Source: Cephalopachus bancanus (Eukaryota > Chordata > Mammalia > Primates > Tarsiidae). From it: a stretch of DNA of 64,000 nucleotides. The position numbers and the translations under genes were made by a program. The notes beneath the pieces were generated by a model. It made no database searches. It had not been told where the DNA came from and worked only from the letters and a program-made list of their open reading frames with translations. Shown in pieces: positions 23,379 through 34,508 of this stretch. The stretch covers positions 1,116,001 through 1,180,000 of the forward strand of contig JAPVLO010000278.1 of assembly GCA_027257055.1 (NCBI GenBank), read 5' to 3'. Numbering within the stretch: the first letter of the stretch is position 1; each line of letters starts with the position of its first letter.

Positions 23379-23980
23379 GGAGGTCCCCACAGGTTGCTGG
23401 TCCAGACTATTTTGCTGTCCACAGTGACAAAGTGATTTGCAGAACCCAGGAGCTGAGCTCCGCGGCCATGGGCCTCGTGGGGCTCACATAGGTGTGGGGA
23501 TCTCAGCCTCACAGAGCTCAGGTGGGAACAGGGTCCCGGCTTCACTAAACTGCCTCCTCCTCATTTGCAGACGAGGTGATGATGTCAACCCGTAGGACCT
23601 TTTCCCAGAGGAGCTGGAAAAGTTCAGGGCGTCCACACAAGTTCAGGGCGTCTTCAGACTCCCTAGCATGTCTGATGTCTGCTTCACCTCTGCAACTTCA
23701 AAGGTGAGCTTTTTTCTCCTCCCCTCACTATCTGTTCGGAGGATGGGCGCGAGCTCTCCCCCAGCTTGCGACTGCATCCCCTGATCCAGAGGCTGGCAGA
23801 GCGTTTCTTGGGGAATGTCTCCCACCGAGCCCCTCTTTCATGTGGCATGCTATTTGTGAACAGGTGTGAGGGCCGAGCTTCGGAAATGCGAGCTTCCAGC
23901 CTGGCTCCTGGACCAGGAGGGCCCTGTCAGGCCACGGGCAGCAGCTGCTGCTGCAGTCCTCCTGCCGCTGTGGTAGCTGC
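23379..23980. other. Unique DNA, no gene seen
   Basis: A short direct repeat, AAGTTCAGGGCGTC, occurs twice around 23619-23652. Nothing coding supported. Confidence 0.4.
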
Positions 23981-24215
23981 TCCCCTCCTCCTCCCTCCCC
24001 TCCCCACCTCTCCGCCCCTTCCTCCTCTCCTCCTCCTCCTTCCCCCTTCCCTCCCCTCCTCCTCCTTCCCCTCCTCCCTTCCCCCCTCCCCTCCTCTCCT
24101 CCTTCCCCTCCCCTTCCTCCCGTCCCCTTCTCCTTCTCCTCTTCTTCCGTCTTGTCTCCTCCTCCCTCTCCTCTCCTTCCCTCTTCCCCTCTCCCCCTCC
24201 CCCTGCTACTCCTGC
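23981..24215. repeat. Polypyrimidine (CCT-rich) tract
   Basis: About 235 bases almost entirely C and T on the plus strand. The uninterrupted pyrimidine run is 24014-24121 (108 nt). CCTCCT and CCCTCC units dominate. The Pro/Ser/Leu-rich frame on plus (23766-24392) and the Glu/Arg/Gly-rich frame on minus (23850-24467) are products of this tract. Confidence 0.9.
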
Positions 24216-25432
24216 CACCCAGGCACCAGCATCAGGAAGAGGCCACAGCATCGAATGTGGGGAAGGCAGAGCCCACTGTGCTGGAAGAACAAACTCTGCA
24301 GACCCGTCTGGCCCAGGGGTCAGGAGGTCGCTGCAGGCGGGTGGGGCCTGGGCAGCAGATTGGGAGCCCCCTGTCCCTGCAGCATCATTTAGACAAACAA
24401 GCAGATGGCAGGTGTCAATGGGGACAAAGAGCCATCTGTGCAGCGAGGCCGCCCCACCGCCTCTCACACGGACTTCATTAAAGCTTCGACGTCAGATAAC
24501 TGTACCCCAGCCCAAGCCAACAGGGCCCACAGCCTCCAAGGAAGAGGCAGCCCAGTCCTGATCTCTGCCCACCCTAAGCCTGTGGCGAGCCAGACACAGG
24601 CCTCAGGGCACTGGCCTGTGATGCTCATGGCAAGATTCCTGTTTGTTCTCAAAGTGCTGTTCACCCAGACGGTGTAGCCTGAGGTGACTGTGAGGTTGAT
24701 GGGATGTATCATCTAAGGGACTCCTGCCCTCCTTACTCCTTTCCTCTCTCCCTTCCAGCCTTTTCTCTCTTATCTGTCTGTGTCGCTGTTGTTTCCTCAG
24801 GTGCAGTCTTACATCTATGTTCACAGTCATGGCTTAAGCAAAGGGAAGCAAGTGGCGGCTCTGCTCCGCCTGACCCCAAACTTGGCACTGCAGGGCTGTT
24901 TCTGGTGGCTTCAGGCAAGGCTATACTTACTCCAAGAAAAATGGAGTCCACATTCCAAGCAGCACTTGAGGGAGTAGAAACCATCTGGCAGTCACCCTGA
25001 TGGCTGGGGCTGCCCTGATGTTCTGTTAGGGTGGCCGCTGGACTCTAGTATAGAGGGAGGTGTCAGGCATGCCAGCTCTCCTCGGTCAGAGATCTTGCAG
25101 TTTGGTATAGGAAGATGGGTCAGGAGAGGTGCATGCTGGTGGTAGAAGTGACAATGACAGGGGAGGGGCACAGGGTCACTCTATGTTGCTTCCTGGGGCA
25201 GGGGCCAGAACATCTTTAACTAGTCACATATTTATCTGGGTCTCAACTCTGAAACAAGAAGGCTGTTCTGCAGGTTCTCTGAGATTCCTCCTAGTTTGCA
25301 CCGCTGTGTCCTTAGACTCTGGCCAGATGTCTGCACCAGCCCCTCTGTCTTTCCTTCTTCTCCTCACTCCAACTTGTCTTGGCAAGCAGGCTGCTTCCCC
25401 CGTCCTGGTTCTCCTTGAGCTACTCACCACTA
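24216..25432. other. Unique DNA, no gene seen
   Basis: Overlapping short frames on both strands; no family recognised. 24705-24790 is also pyrimidine-rich. Confidence 0.4.
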
Positions 25433-25917
25433 CCTGTGATAGATGACTACTGTTGATGAAGAAACATTGGTGATGAAAGACCACTGATGATGAAGAGTCG
25501 CTGAACATGATGAAAGACCACTGGTGAAGGACCATTGGTGAAGAAAGACCATTAAACAATGAGGATGGACCATTGGTGATGAAGGAGCATTGGTGATGAG
25601 GAACTATTGGTGATGAAGGGCCACTAAGCAATGAGGATGGACCATTGGTAATGAAGGACCGCTGATGATAAAAAAAATACTATAGAGCACTGATGATGAA
25701 TGACTTTAATGATAAAGAGCCATTGGTGATGAAAGATCACTGGCAAAACACTGATGTTGAAAAACCATTAGCAATGAAGGACATTTGATGGTGAAGGCTC
25801 ATTGGTGATGAAGTACCGCTGGTTATAAAGGACCTTTGGTAATGAAGGAAACATTGAATGTTGATGATGTAGGATCACTGGTGACAATCAACTACTGGTA
25901 ATGAAGGACCATTAAAC
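25433..25917. repeat. Degenerate GATGAAGGACCATTGGT-type tandem array
   Basis: About 485 bases of diverged units mixing GATGA, AAGGACCA and TTGGTGATGA, with unit lengths of about 12 to 18 bp. TGATGA and ATTGGTGATGA recur throughout. Divergence and variable length point to an old minisatellite. The adjacent minus-strand frame (25224-25631) overlaps it by accident. Confidence 0.85.
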
Positions 25918-26165
25918 ATTTTGATCTCTTATGCATTGATATTTGTGCAAACTATGGCAAAAATGAGTTATTAGAGAAATAAAATTAAAAAGACAAAAAC
26001 AGTACAACCAATATTTCATTATTATATTTAACAAATATAAAAATGTTTCAAACAGAAAATCGAGACAAAAGTAAAACAGGAAAACAGAAACAAATGACAT
26101 ATTTTTATGCATTTTCATTGAAAGAGTGAATATTAGGCGATTACTATAGGTAATTGTTGTATCAC
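25918..26165. other. AT-rich unique DNA
   Basis: AT-rich with many A runs; a Phe/Leu-rich minus frame (25912-26118) is compositional. Possibly the remains of a LINE, not identifiable. Confidence 0.4.
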
Positions 26166-26530
26166 TGCTATGGATGAAGCTGTATTTCCTTCACACCTGA
26201 AACTCCTTATATGGAAGTCTTAATTCCCAAGATGATGTAATTTGGAGATAGGACCTTGGGAAGAGATTAAATTTAGGTGGGGTCATGAAGGTGCAGCCTC
26301 CATGATGGGATCAGTAGCTTTATAAGAAGAGAGAGGCCAGAGCTCTCTCCCTGTATCACATGAGGACACAGCAAGAAGGCAGGAAGAGAGCCTGTGAACC
26401 AAATCAGCTAGCATCTTGAACTTGGACTTCTAGCCTCCAGACCTGTGAGAAATAAATTTTTGTTGTTTAGGCCACCTAATACACATACTAAACACTTATT
26501 GTTACTCTACAATCATAACTAAAGAAAACA
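26166..26530 (+). mobile_element. MLT1-type (ERVL-MaLR) solo LTR, plus strand
   Basis: Near full length: begins TGCTATGG; contains AATTCCCAAGATGATGTAAT, GGTGGGGTCATGAAGG, CATGAGGACACAGCAAGAAG, TTGAACTTGGACTTCTAGCC, and CCTCCAGACCTGTGAGAAAT with an AATAAA signal at 26450-26455; ends near CTAAAGAAAACA. This order is the MLT1 LTR. No internal retroviral sequence adjoins it. Short flanking duplication not seen. Confidence 0.88.
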
Positions 26531-26930
26531 TTGTGCGTGTAATAACAAGTTCTGATTAAAGGCCTTTTTGTACATGTTGTGTTAATATTTAACATTTTTA
26601 ATGTGACAAATGAGCTTGCATTTTGCTGCCCTGTGTAGTTTCAGTTTGAGTGATGGCAATGGCAGGGAAAATGTATGTCTAAACGATTTCTCTGTTTTGT
26701 TTTAATAACAGTCATAATAGAGAAATTAGTCTTATAAAGTATGCTAATGGGAATGGAAGGAGAAAGTTTAAAGACAATTCCAGCAAACTCAGTGTATTCA
26801 CATTTAACTTTTTATCTAAATGAAGCTATAGATGCAGTATTTTCAAAAATCATCTTCAATTCTTAATCACTAGCTAGTTCCAACAATTTATTTTCAAGTT
26901 GTACTTAAATTTAAATTAACTGGCAGTGAA
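26531..26930. other. AT-rich unique block, no gene seen
   Basis: About 400 bases of AT-rich, non-repetitive DNA with TAATATTTAAC, TTTTAATAACAG and CACTAGCTAG motifs and no long frame. No repeat family recognised. Confidence 0.4.
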
Positions 26931-27195
26931 AGAAATGAACTCCAGATTTTATACACTTTTGGACTGTGGTTGACAGATGACCCTTCAGGGTCCCTGGTGA
27001 GGGACCGTCCCATTATGCCTGGTTCTCTGCACACATCCCATGTGACCCCTGTGTAGGCTGTGGGCATGTCCCTGGCCTTATGCTCAAATGCAGCAGCCAT
27101 GCAGATGGCTGACAATGCTCACAATACCCACAGCTCCACACCTACTCTGCTGTGGACTGGCCTTGGCTTCCTAGTCTGTGCAATGCCCTCTCCTG
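26931..27195. other. Unique DNA, no gene seen
   Basis: Short frames only. Nothing recognised. Confidence 0.35.
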
Positions 27196-27300
27196 GTGCC
27201 CTCCTCTCAAGGGTGACTGAATGGCCAATGAAATGCATGTGAAATTACCAGAGTAGTGTTTAGTCCAGGGTAGGTGCTCAGCAGTGCAAGCAGTTTTCAG
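27196..27300 (+). mobile_element. Probable MIR 3' part, plus strand
   Basis: GAAATGCATGTGAAATTACC and CAGGGTAGGTGCTCAGCAGT follow the MIR tail ('aatgcatgtgaagcgcttag ... agtaggtgctcaataaatg'). Short. Confidence 0.35.
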
Positions 27301-27514
27301 GGACTGCCTGGTCCCACGGGACAGCTAAGGAGGCAGTGTGGTCCGCAGAACTGACAGGGGTCAGAGGATCACAGCTCCACATGCCTGGTCTCTCTTGCCA
27401 GAATGCGGTTGGCCAGATGTAGGAGGTCTCCCTGAGAGGGTAGCCTAGTTACAGCCTAGGTCAGGTACTGACCAGCATTAGCAACCATCATGTTCTCCTT
27501 GGTAGTCTTAGACT

Positions 27515-27516
<2 letters not shown>
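27301..27516. other. Unique DNA, no gene seen
   Basis: No feature recognised. Confidence 0.35.
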
Positions 27517-27554
<38 letters not shown>

Positions 27555-27572
27555 GTGTGTGTGTGTGTGTTT
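27517..27572. repeat. (TG)n microsatellite, one interruption
   Basis: Uninterrupted TG run from 27517 to 27553, then one TT interruption and a second TG run to about 27571. Long pure runs like this are usually polymorphic. Confidence 0.95.
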
Positions 27573-28939
27573 GTCCGCGCGCACATGCTCCTTATAGTCC
27601 AGGCATAGCTGCCTGGGACCCTGCAGGTGGCTCTCTGTGGTTGGGCTTCTTCATGGACAAGGGCCTGTGGGGCGTGAAACGGGGTTTTTTCCTGTGGACC
27701 CAGAGAGGCGTGCTGGTTGCTGCATGTACAAATTGTGTGAGGTTGCTGCTCCTCCTCTGAGCCCCCAAACTCTACTGGGAGCGCCAATCCCAGGGTCAGA
27801 GGGAACAGGGCTGCTCTTGATTTGATGTGGGGTGAGGAGACACTCATAGGGTGCATCCCCAGGGGGCACGATGCCCCATGTTGCAGACTGTCTTGAACCG
27901 TGAAGAAAAGGGGATAACACAATATTGGCTTCTGGTATCCCTCTGCTTAGTCGTCTTGTGTCCTGCAATGACATTTGCAGCAATGGCATCTGAGATGAGG
28001 TGTTTCCACATCCACGTGGCCCTCTCTCCAGATGTTGGCACAAAGGACACCTCTGGCAGAGACATCCAGAGGTCACAGGCCCCACAGGGCCAGCACATGG
28101 AGATGGGCTTTCCTGGTCAGGGGTGGCGCAGACATTGATGGTGATCCAGTGGGTGCTGGAGCCCTGGGGTGTTTAGGCAGAGTCTGGGTGAGGGCGTCTG
28201 TTTGGGGACTCGGCTGGGGTGTTCATTTCAGCCTGACGACGTGGCCCACTCTCTCGGCCAGGGCCTTGGCAGTCACCTGCAGTGTCCCCAGCATGTGACG
28301 CTGTCTCAGTTGGCTATGTGCTTTCCCAGCCGCAGGCACAGGTCACAGTCTCGGCCCCACAGCGGGTGGAAGGGGGCAGTGCCCCCACTCAGAACGGCAG
28401 AGTTGTGTGCCCCCAGAGAAGGGCTGGCACTGACAGAACTTCCTGTGCTTGCACAGTGGGTGAAGGTCAAAATAGCCTCGCCAACACCAAGTCCCAGATG
28501 AATGCAGAGCTAGTGGACAGGACCAATCAGCATCTGTGAGCCACATGACTCAACATGGGACACATGGGATCCTGTAGATTGAGTGATAGGAAAGCAGAGC
28601 CACCAAACTCTAGTCCTTGAACCAGGTTGCAGCGCACATAAGCCATGGGGAGGCAGATGGGGGGCTCAGGAGGGGACTACCTGCCCTGAAGTCACCTAGG
28701 ACTCTGTGATCCTGCAGGGTGTGGGTGGGGACAAGACACAGGCCAACCTTGGGGGAGGGATTCTGAGGAGAATCAAGGTCACAGGCAGCCTCCGAGGGTA
28801 CGAGACCCATGAAGTGTAAGGGTATGTGGCCTGGTGGGTTCTACGTGGGCAATGTGAGAGCGGGTGGACCCTGAGGAGGTGGGTGGGGAGCAGTGAGATG
28901 GCCAGGAAGTGGGCGGTAGGGATGGGGATGAGTGAACGG
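27573..28939. other. Unique GC-moderate DNA, no gene seen
   Basis: Overlapping frames on both strands (27488-27922 and 27651-28085 minus; 28032-28298, 28169-28501 and 28282-28539 plus) with no recognised domain. No CpG island. Confidence 0.4.
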
Positions 28940-29596
28940 AGGGGACAACCTTAGGGACAGGATGGTCCTAGGGACAGGACAACCTTAGGGACAGCAGCAG
29001 TCTTGGGGACAGGGATGGCTGCAGGGACAGGGACAGCCTTGGAAATGGGGACAACCTCAGGAACAGGAGAGGCCTTGGGGTGGGGGTGGCCTTGGGGTTG
29101 GAAGTGGCCTTCAGGATAAGGGTGGCCTTGGGGACGAGAAAGACCTTGGGGACAGGGATGGCCCTGGGAGTGGGGGTGACCTTGGGGACATGGACGGTCT
29201 TGGGGGTGGGGGTGGTCTTAGAGACGGGGATGATCTTGGGGGCTGGGGTAGCCTTGGGGATGGGGTTGTCCTTGGGGACAGAGATGGCTTTGGAGACAGA
29301 AAAGGCCTTGGGGGTGGAGATGGCCTTGGGGATAGGTATGGCCTTGGGGATGAGAAAAGTCTCAGGCACAGGACAACCTTGTGGGTGGGGGTGGCTTTGG
29401 GGACAGGGACAACCTTGGGGGCTGGGATAGCCTTGGGAATGGGAATGACCTTGGGGACAGGGATGGCCTTGAGGACAGGGAAGGTCCTGGGGATAGAAAC
29501 CACCTTGGGGGCTAGAGTGGCCTTGGGGACAAGGGATGGCCTTGGGGATGGGGTGGACCTCAGGGATGGGGATGGCTTTAGGGACAAGGACAGTGG
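28940..29596. repeat. G-rich minisatellite, 18-bp unit, ~36 copies
   Basis: The unit is CTTGGGGACAGGGATGGC-like, 18 bp, with variants such as TTGGGGGTGGGGGTGGCC. Because 18 is a multiple of 3 and the unit contains few stops, long frames are open on both strands: plus at 29080-29430 and 29190-29627, minus at 28968-29369 and 29111-29641 (six-residue periods of the PKAxPx type on minus and ALGxGx on plus). No start context, signal or domain supports translation. Confidence 0.93.
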
Positions 29597-30094
29597 CAGG
29601 ATGGGAGTCAAGAGATGGTGGCCATGACCTGTCCTCTGCACTGTGCCTAGTTTGCTGGGCAGGGGAGGCTGAACACAGCTGGTGACATAGTCAAGGCCTC
29701 GTGCAACTTCTTCGTGTGCTCCTGCAATGGATGCTGGCTGATCTGCATTGCGCCCCTGAACCTAGTGTGAGTTTCTAGGACAACCACAGTCCAGCCTGTA
29801 ACTTGGCTGCTAACAGGGTGGTGGAACTGACATGGCCACAGTCAGTGTGGTACCTTCTTGGTGAAGGGGACTTGTAGTCTGGGTCTGGCCGTCTTCTGCC
29901 CACTGCAGGAGGAGGAGTGGCAAGCACAGCCCAGGATTTAGTCGTGTTTCTCCTGCCCCCGACCCCAGGTGCCGCATCTCTCTCCTAACAGCACCAAGGG
30001 CTGCGCCTGCCTTGTTGTTTGTCCTGGTTCCTTCTTGAACTTCCAGTTGGGCGCAACTGTGGCTCTTAGCATGGAGCTTGGCTGGCTCTGCCCA
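29597..30094. other. Unique DNA, no gene seen
   Basis: No repeat or gene recognised. Confidence 0.35.
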
Positions 30095-30170
30095 AGACTT
30101 TCTGCTTCTCTGTTTGTCAGTTTTCTCATCTGTTAGGTGGGTGACGTCGCTGGAGTGTCACAGACAATAA
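30095..30170 (+). mobile_element. MIR SINE fragment, plus strand
   Basis: TCTCTGTTTGTCAGTTTTCT then CATCTGTTAGGTGGGTGACG matches the MIR segment CTCTGTGCCTCAGTTTCCTCATCTGTAAAATGGGG at low identity. Confidence 0.45.
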
Positions 30171-33100
30171 AGTGGAAACTCGTTGGTGCTGTAGGATTTC
30201 CCACCAGGCCCAGACAAAGGAGGAGGTGTGCCACAAGGAGGGGCCAAGCCATGCAAGAGGGGCTGAGCCACGCAGGAGGGACTGTGAGGAGAGGACTATG
30301 TAGTACAGGAGAAAGGCGTGCCACAAGGCTCTGAGGGACCACAAGTTCTCTGACTGGGTCCCAAATCCTTTTCCAATATGATGGTCACGTGACCTGCGTT
30401 GCTCCGGCACTGTGTGCGGGCTACTTGGGATTAGGCCTGTGTGGCACTAAGGTCTTGTGACACCCGAAGCCTCTGAGCCTCCAGGGACCACAGTCCTCGA
30501 CCTTCAGCCCTGGTCCTGGTGACCTCAGGCCAGTTAGTGGACATCTGCAAAATGCACTCACTTATCTACAAAGTCGAGACAGTTTTCACTTCACGCACGT
30601 GAGTGAGTCCCATAAGACCATGGGGCGCGTGGTCAGTCAGTGCTTAGTGCTCAGAGCATCATTATCTGCCCTCTTGGCTCCAGGCGGATCAGGCCCCCTC
30701 TTGGCTCCCATGAAACTCCCTCCTGACCTGACCGTCCAGGCCTGAGGGCACTCACTCCTGGGGGCTGCCACAGCCCCAAGGGGTTAATGGACCATGACAT
30801 GGAAAAACACAGATGCAAGAATGGAGGGCAGGCCCGGCCGGCAAGCACATTAGCAGCTGCCGTATTGAGACTTTTTCCCCATTAATTTGAAGTGGTGACA
30901 GGGATGACACGCGGACAGTGGCCTTGCGTGGAGGTGCCACTCAGGGGCTGGGACTGGGCTGGATCCAGGGCTCCCTCCCATAGCCCCTGTCCACATGGAA
31001 TGGCTGCTGGCTCTGGGAGATGGTGTGATAGGGTTTCTGAGGGGGGACTCTGCCTTTGAAACTCAGCTACACCATTTGGGCCAAAGAAGGATGTGGTCAA
31101 ATCTTGGCCAACCACAGAGCCGCTCTCCTCTGTCCCTGAAGCTTTGCTGGGCTCGGCCTGGCCTGGGACCTGTCCCCTCCTGCAGATCTTCGGGATCTTT
31201 TGGGACACAGAGAACAGGAGGAGCAAAGAATGTTCCCAGGCATGGCTGAGGTTTTGGACTCGAGGAGCACGGGTATCATGTCGGCGGTTCTGGAGCAGTT
31301 TGTCCCTATATCCATCCGTCCACGGTGGCCGTGGTCCTGTTGTTCCAGAGTCCAGGACACTGGGAGTGACTGGCCAGCATTCTTCCAGTGATGGGGCCTC
31401 ATCGACCTGCTGACACCATCAGATGCCAGGGAGAAAGCAGCTGTGGAGCGTCAAGGACCGGAATGGCAGCCGTGGACCATCAGAACTTCACTCCACATGC
31501 ACCACCTGAGATTTTACAAAGGAAAAGTGTTTGCCACTCCCAGGATAGGAGGAAATCTCCAGGCCACCTTGGAGCCCTTCGAACTCATGGCCACCTGCCC
31601 CATCCCCTGCAGCTGCTGGGATGCCTTGCAGTAGCCTCGCCTCTTTTCCTGGCTCTTCCGGCCCCAGTTCCTCCTTCCGTTCCCTGTACCGCCCTCGCAG
31701 TCTTTTCCCAGGTCCCCTCTGTGTCATCTTCTCCAATGACATGACTCAGCCCACTCTGAGGCCTGGGATTCCCAGGCAGCTGGTGAGAAGATGTGGCTTA
31801 TGGCAGTTGTGGCTCTCAAGGAAGGAGCTGCCTGCGGGGATGGTGCAGTTCTTGACCTCTCTCCCGGGGGGCCACAGTGCAGGGCTCCCCACGTTTTGGA
31901 GATGGAGTCATGGTGTGGGGAGATGGTGTGCCTGCCTGTGTTGAAGGCATGCTGAGATGGGGTAGCAACTCTCAGACAATCTTGCAGCACCCAGTGCAAC
32001 CCAAGGAAGCCATTCAGGGCAGGGGAAGAGCCGCTGGGAGTGGGCAGAGCGCGCCAGGGCAGGCACGGGCTGAGAATTGTTGTGCCCCCTCAACCAGAGT
32101 AACAGGACCCCATGCACAGAAAGTGGGCAGAGGCCTCTGAGAGCATTGTCCCCTCACATCATGCCCTGTGGGATGTCACATGTGGAGGATGTGGTTGGTA
32201 CCTGGTGGGCAGAGGCCAGGGACATGCTAACATCCTGCTGTGCACACAATGGCCCCCAGATGAAAAATTATCCTGCCCCAAGTGCCAGTAATGCCAGGTT
32301 GAGAAGTCCTGTCCTGAATGAGGCAGATTTGACCAATGTTGTGACTGTGTTCCTCCCAGTTCTTGATGGCATTCCCATGTGGCCACAGAGCACCAGAGCG
32401 GGCAGCATGCTCTAATTCCCTCGTCACGGCTCCTGTTTTCCTTGTGGTCCTGAATGTTCTCCTGGTGAGGGATTCTGGCTGCACTGTCCCACAGGGATTC
32501 AGCAATGCCTTGTCTGTGCTTCCTCCAAGTCTGGATTTGGAGTTTGGAACTGAGTGTCTTTTCTGAATGTGCTCCTGAGGGGACAGCAGACTGTTCCTAT
32601 CCTGTTCTGTGGTAGTGACTGAGATGCAACTTGGTCCTGCCATTTGTAGCTGTTTTAAGAACTCTTCAAAGGTGACTTTGACTCTGATTATTATCTGTGG
32701 TTGTTTGGTACCTAGAGCTCCAGTAGACATGATTGTGAAGGAGTCAAACATTGGCTAAGTGCCTACAGTGTACCTTGATGAGTGCCACCAGGTTTGAGGG
32801 GCACAGACTTCAGCAGGGCCCAGCAGGTCATCCTGTACCCACACACAAGGTGTGAGCAGAAACTCGGAGGTCTCAGCTCGGGGGCAGCAAGTGAGGTCTG
32901 GGGGCAGGTGCCAGGTGGGTGCTCACAGCAGAGTATTCAGTGGTGTGCAGGGTGCAGGTGGCTGATGGGTGGGCACTTGAGAGTTGGGCTGTGGAGTGCC
33001 GGCCAGGGCTGGGGGGGGGACCTTAAGAGCCAAGCAACTGAGAAGCCAAGGGAAGGTCACCCTGTCCTCTGTGAGGCCCAGCACATACACTGGTGACTGA

Positions 33101-33262
33101 AGAGCCCGTGGCACAGTTGCTCAGACCTCCGCATCTTTTCTACAAGCAGCTATCCTTGAAAAAACTGTTTTGAAAGGGTCATAAATATACACATCATGAA
33201 GCTGGACAAGGAGCAACCGAAGTGGGGTTCTGGCCCCTCTCCCTCGGTTTTTGAACTGAACT
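30171..33262. other. Unique GC-moderate DNA, no gene seen
   Basis: Many overlapping short frames; none recognised. Two or three imperfect copies of a CCACRMAGGAGGGGC-like unit at 30228-30290. 30785-30905 is a small patch with ATTAATTTGAAG that might be regulatory, without further support. A 174-codon minus frame at 32227-32751 has ordinary composition but no domain. Confidence 0.38.
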
Positions 33263-33356
33263 GATCTGGGGAGGGGAGAGAGGGGGAGGAGAGGGGGAGA
33301 GAAGGGGATGGGGAGAGGGGAAAAGAAAGGTGGAGGGGAAGGGCAGGGAGGGAATG
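33263..33356. repeat. Purine-rich (GGGGA) low-complexity tract
   Basis: GGGGAGGGGAGAGAGGGGG-type sequence with few pyrimidines from 33268 to about 33355. Confidence 0.85.
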
Positions 33357-34508
33357 GCACCTCTGTCCTACCACGTGAAGGGGCTGTGCCATCACTGAGT
33401 CTCTTGGTGGCTGATGTGGGTCTGTGTCACTCAGCCAGGGTGTGCGCTAAGGGTGTCCATCATGCAGTGACTCTGTCCCCTTTCCCATTGTCTTTCTTGG
33501 AGGGACATCCCCATGCATAGCCCACGCCTAAGGAGTTGGGGTGACAGTGTCTGCAAACGTTGTGTGGCGTTCTTTTGTAAGAAGACTTCATCCTTCTCCA
33601 CCATTTATGTATTTACTTATTTGGTCAAGTCTTTGTGCCGATGTGGCTGCACAGAGGTTCGGCTTAGACTTCGGGTGGCAAGACCCGCTTTCTTAAGACA
33701 TCCCTGGGTCTCTGGTCCTGCGCTGGGTGGGTGGGCAGGTCATCCTGGGGTCTCCCTCCCTTCTCTGTGGGATGCTCCTATCATCAGGTCCTGCATCTGC
33801 CTTTGTGGGGTCACATCCCCTGTGCAGGCTCCACCAAATGCCTCACAGACCATCTTTACCACCCAAGGAGGGACTTGGCGTGGCCAAGGCTGGCATCGAG
33901 GTCTGGTCCAAGGGTGCCCACCTGCATGCTCCACAGCGACTGAGCAGCTATGCCTGGTCTGATGTTGCTTCTGTCCTGGAGGTGCAGAGAAGGATCAAGG
34001 ACTGGACACTTGCAAAGATGCACAAACTGTGACCTTTCTCCCAGCTGACCCTTCTCAGGAGGTGCAACATTCAGACATCCAGAACCGGTCACACTGAGCT
34101 CCACAGGGTAAGAGGCAGGGTTCAGAGATCACACACGGAGACTTTGCCCTAATGGACATCTGTTTCTGGTCAACACAGTGACCGAGTTCAGATGGGAACT
34201 GTGACGGCAAGGCCTGAGGATCAGTACTTAGCATGTGTTGGGCCATGGGAAGACCAGTTCCCTAAAGGCACGAGGCATGCAGTATGTGGGTAGTCCCAGG
34301 GCTGGTCAGGTTGGTGCAGAAACCAGGAGATCGGGACTGGCAGTGTCTCAGCAATGGGCTCGATGACTGCTTTATGCCACATGGTCTCCTTGAATCAGTC
34401 TCTGAAAGTTTCATCTTGAGTGCATGAGAATTCACTGACAAGCTCACCAGGCCGCAAGATCTGCTGGGATGTGGCCTCCACCCGTGTCTGGCTCTGAGCC
34501 CTCACCCA
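33357..34508. other. Unique DNA, no gene seen
   Basis: A 149-codon frame at 33513-33962 (+) overlaps other plus frames and a minus one. No domain recognised. Confidence 0.38.

Noticed and set aside
23766..24467. Pro/Ser-rich plus frame and Glu/Arg-rich minus frame over 200 codons
   Set aside because: Compositional products of the CCT-rich tract.
25433..25917. Repeat spacing suggestive of a CRISPR-like array
   Set aside because: Units are contiguous and variable with no unique spacers, and the DNA is a primate nuclear genome.
28940..29596. Strong canonical G-quadruplex motif
   Set aside because: G runs are plentiful, but I could not find four runs with all loops of seven bases or fewer by eye, so only a weak potential is claimed.
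28968..29641. 133- and 176-codon minus frames with PKAxPx periods, and plus-strand counterparts
   Set aside because: Produced by an 18-bp minisatellite whose period is a multiple of three; open on both strands.
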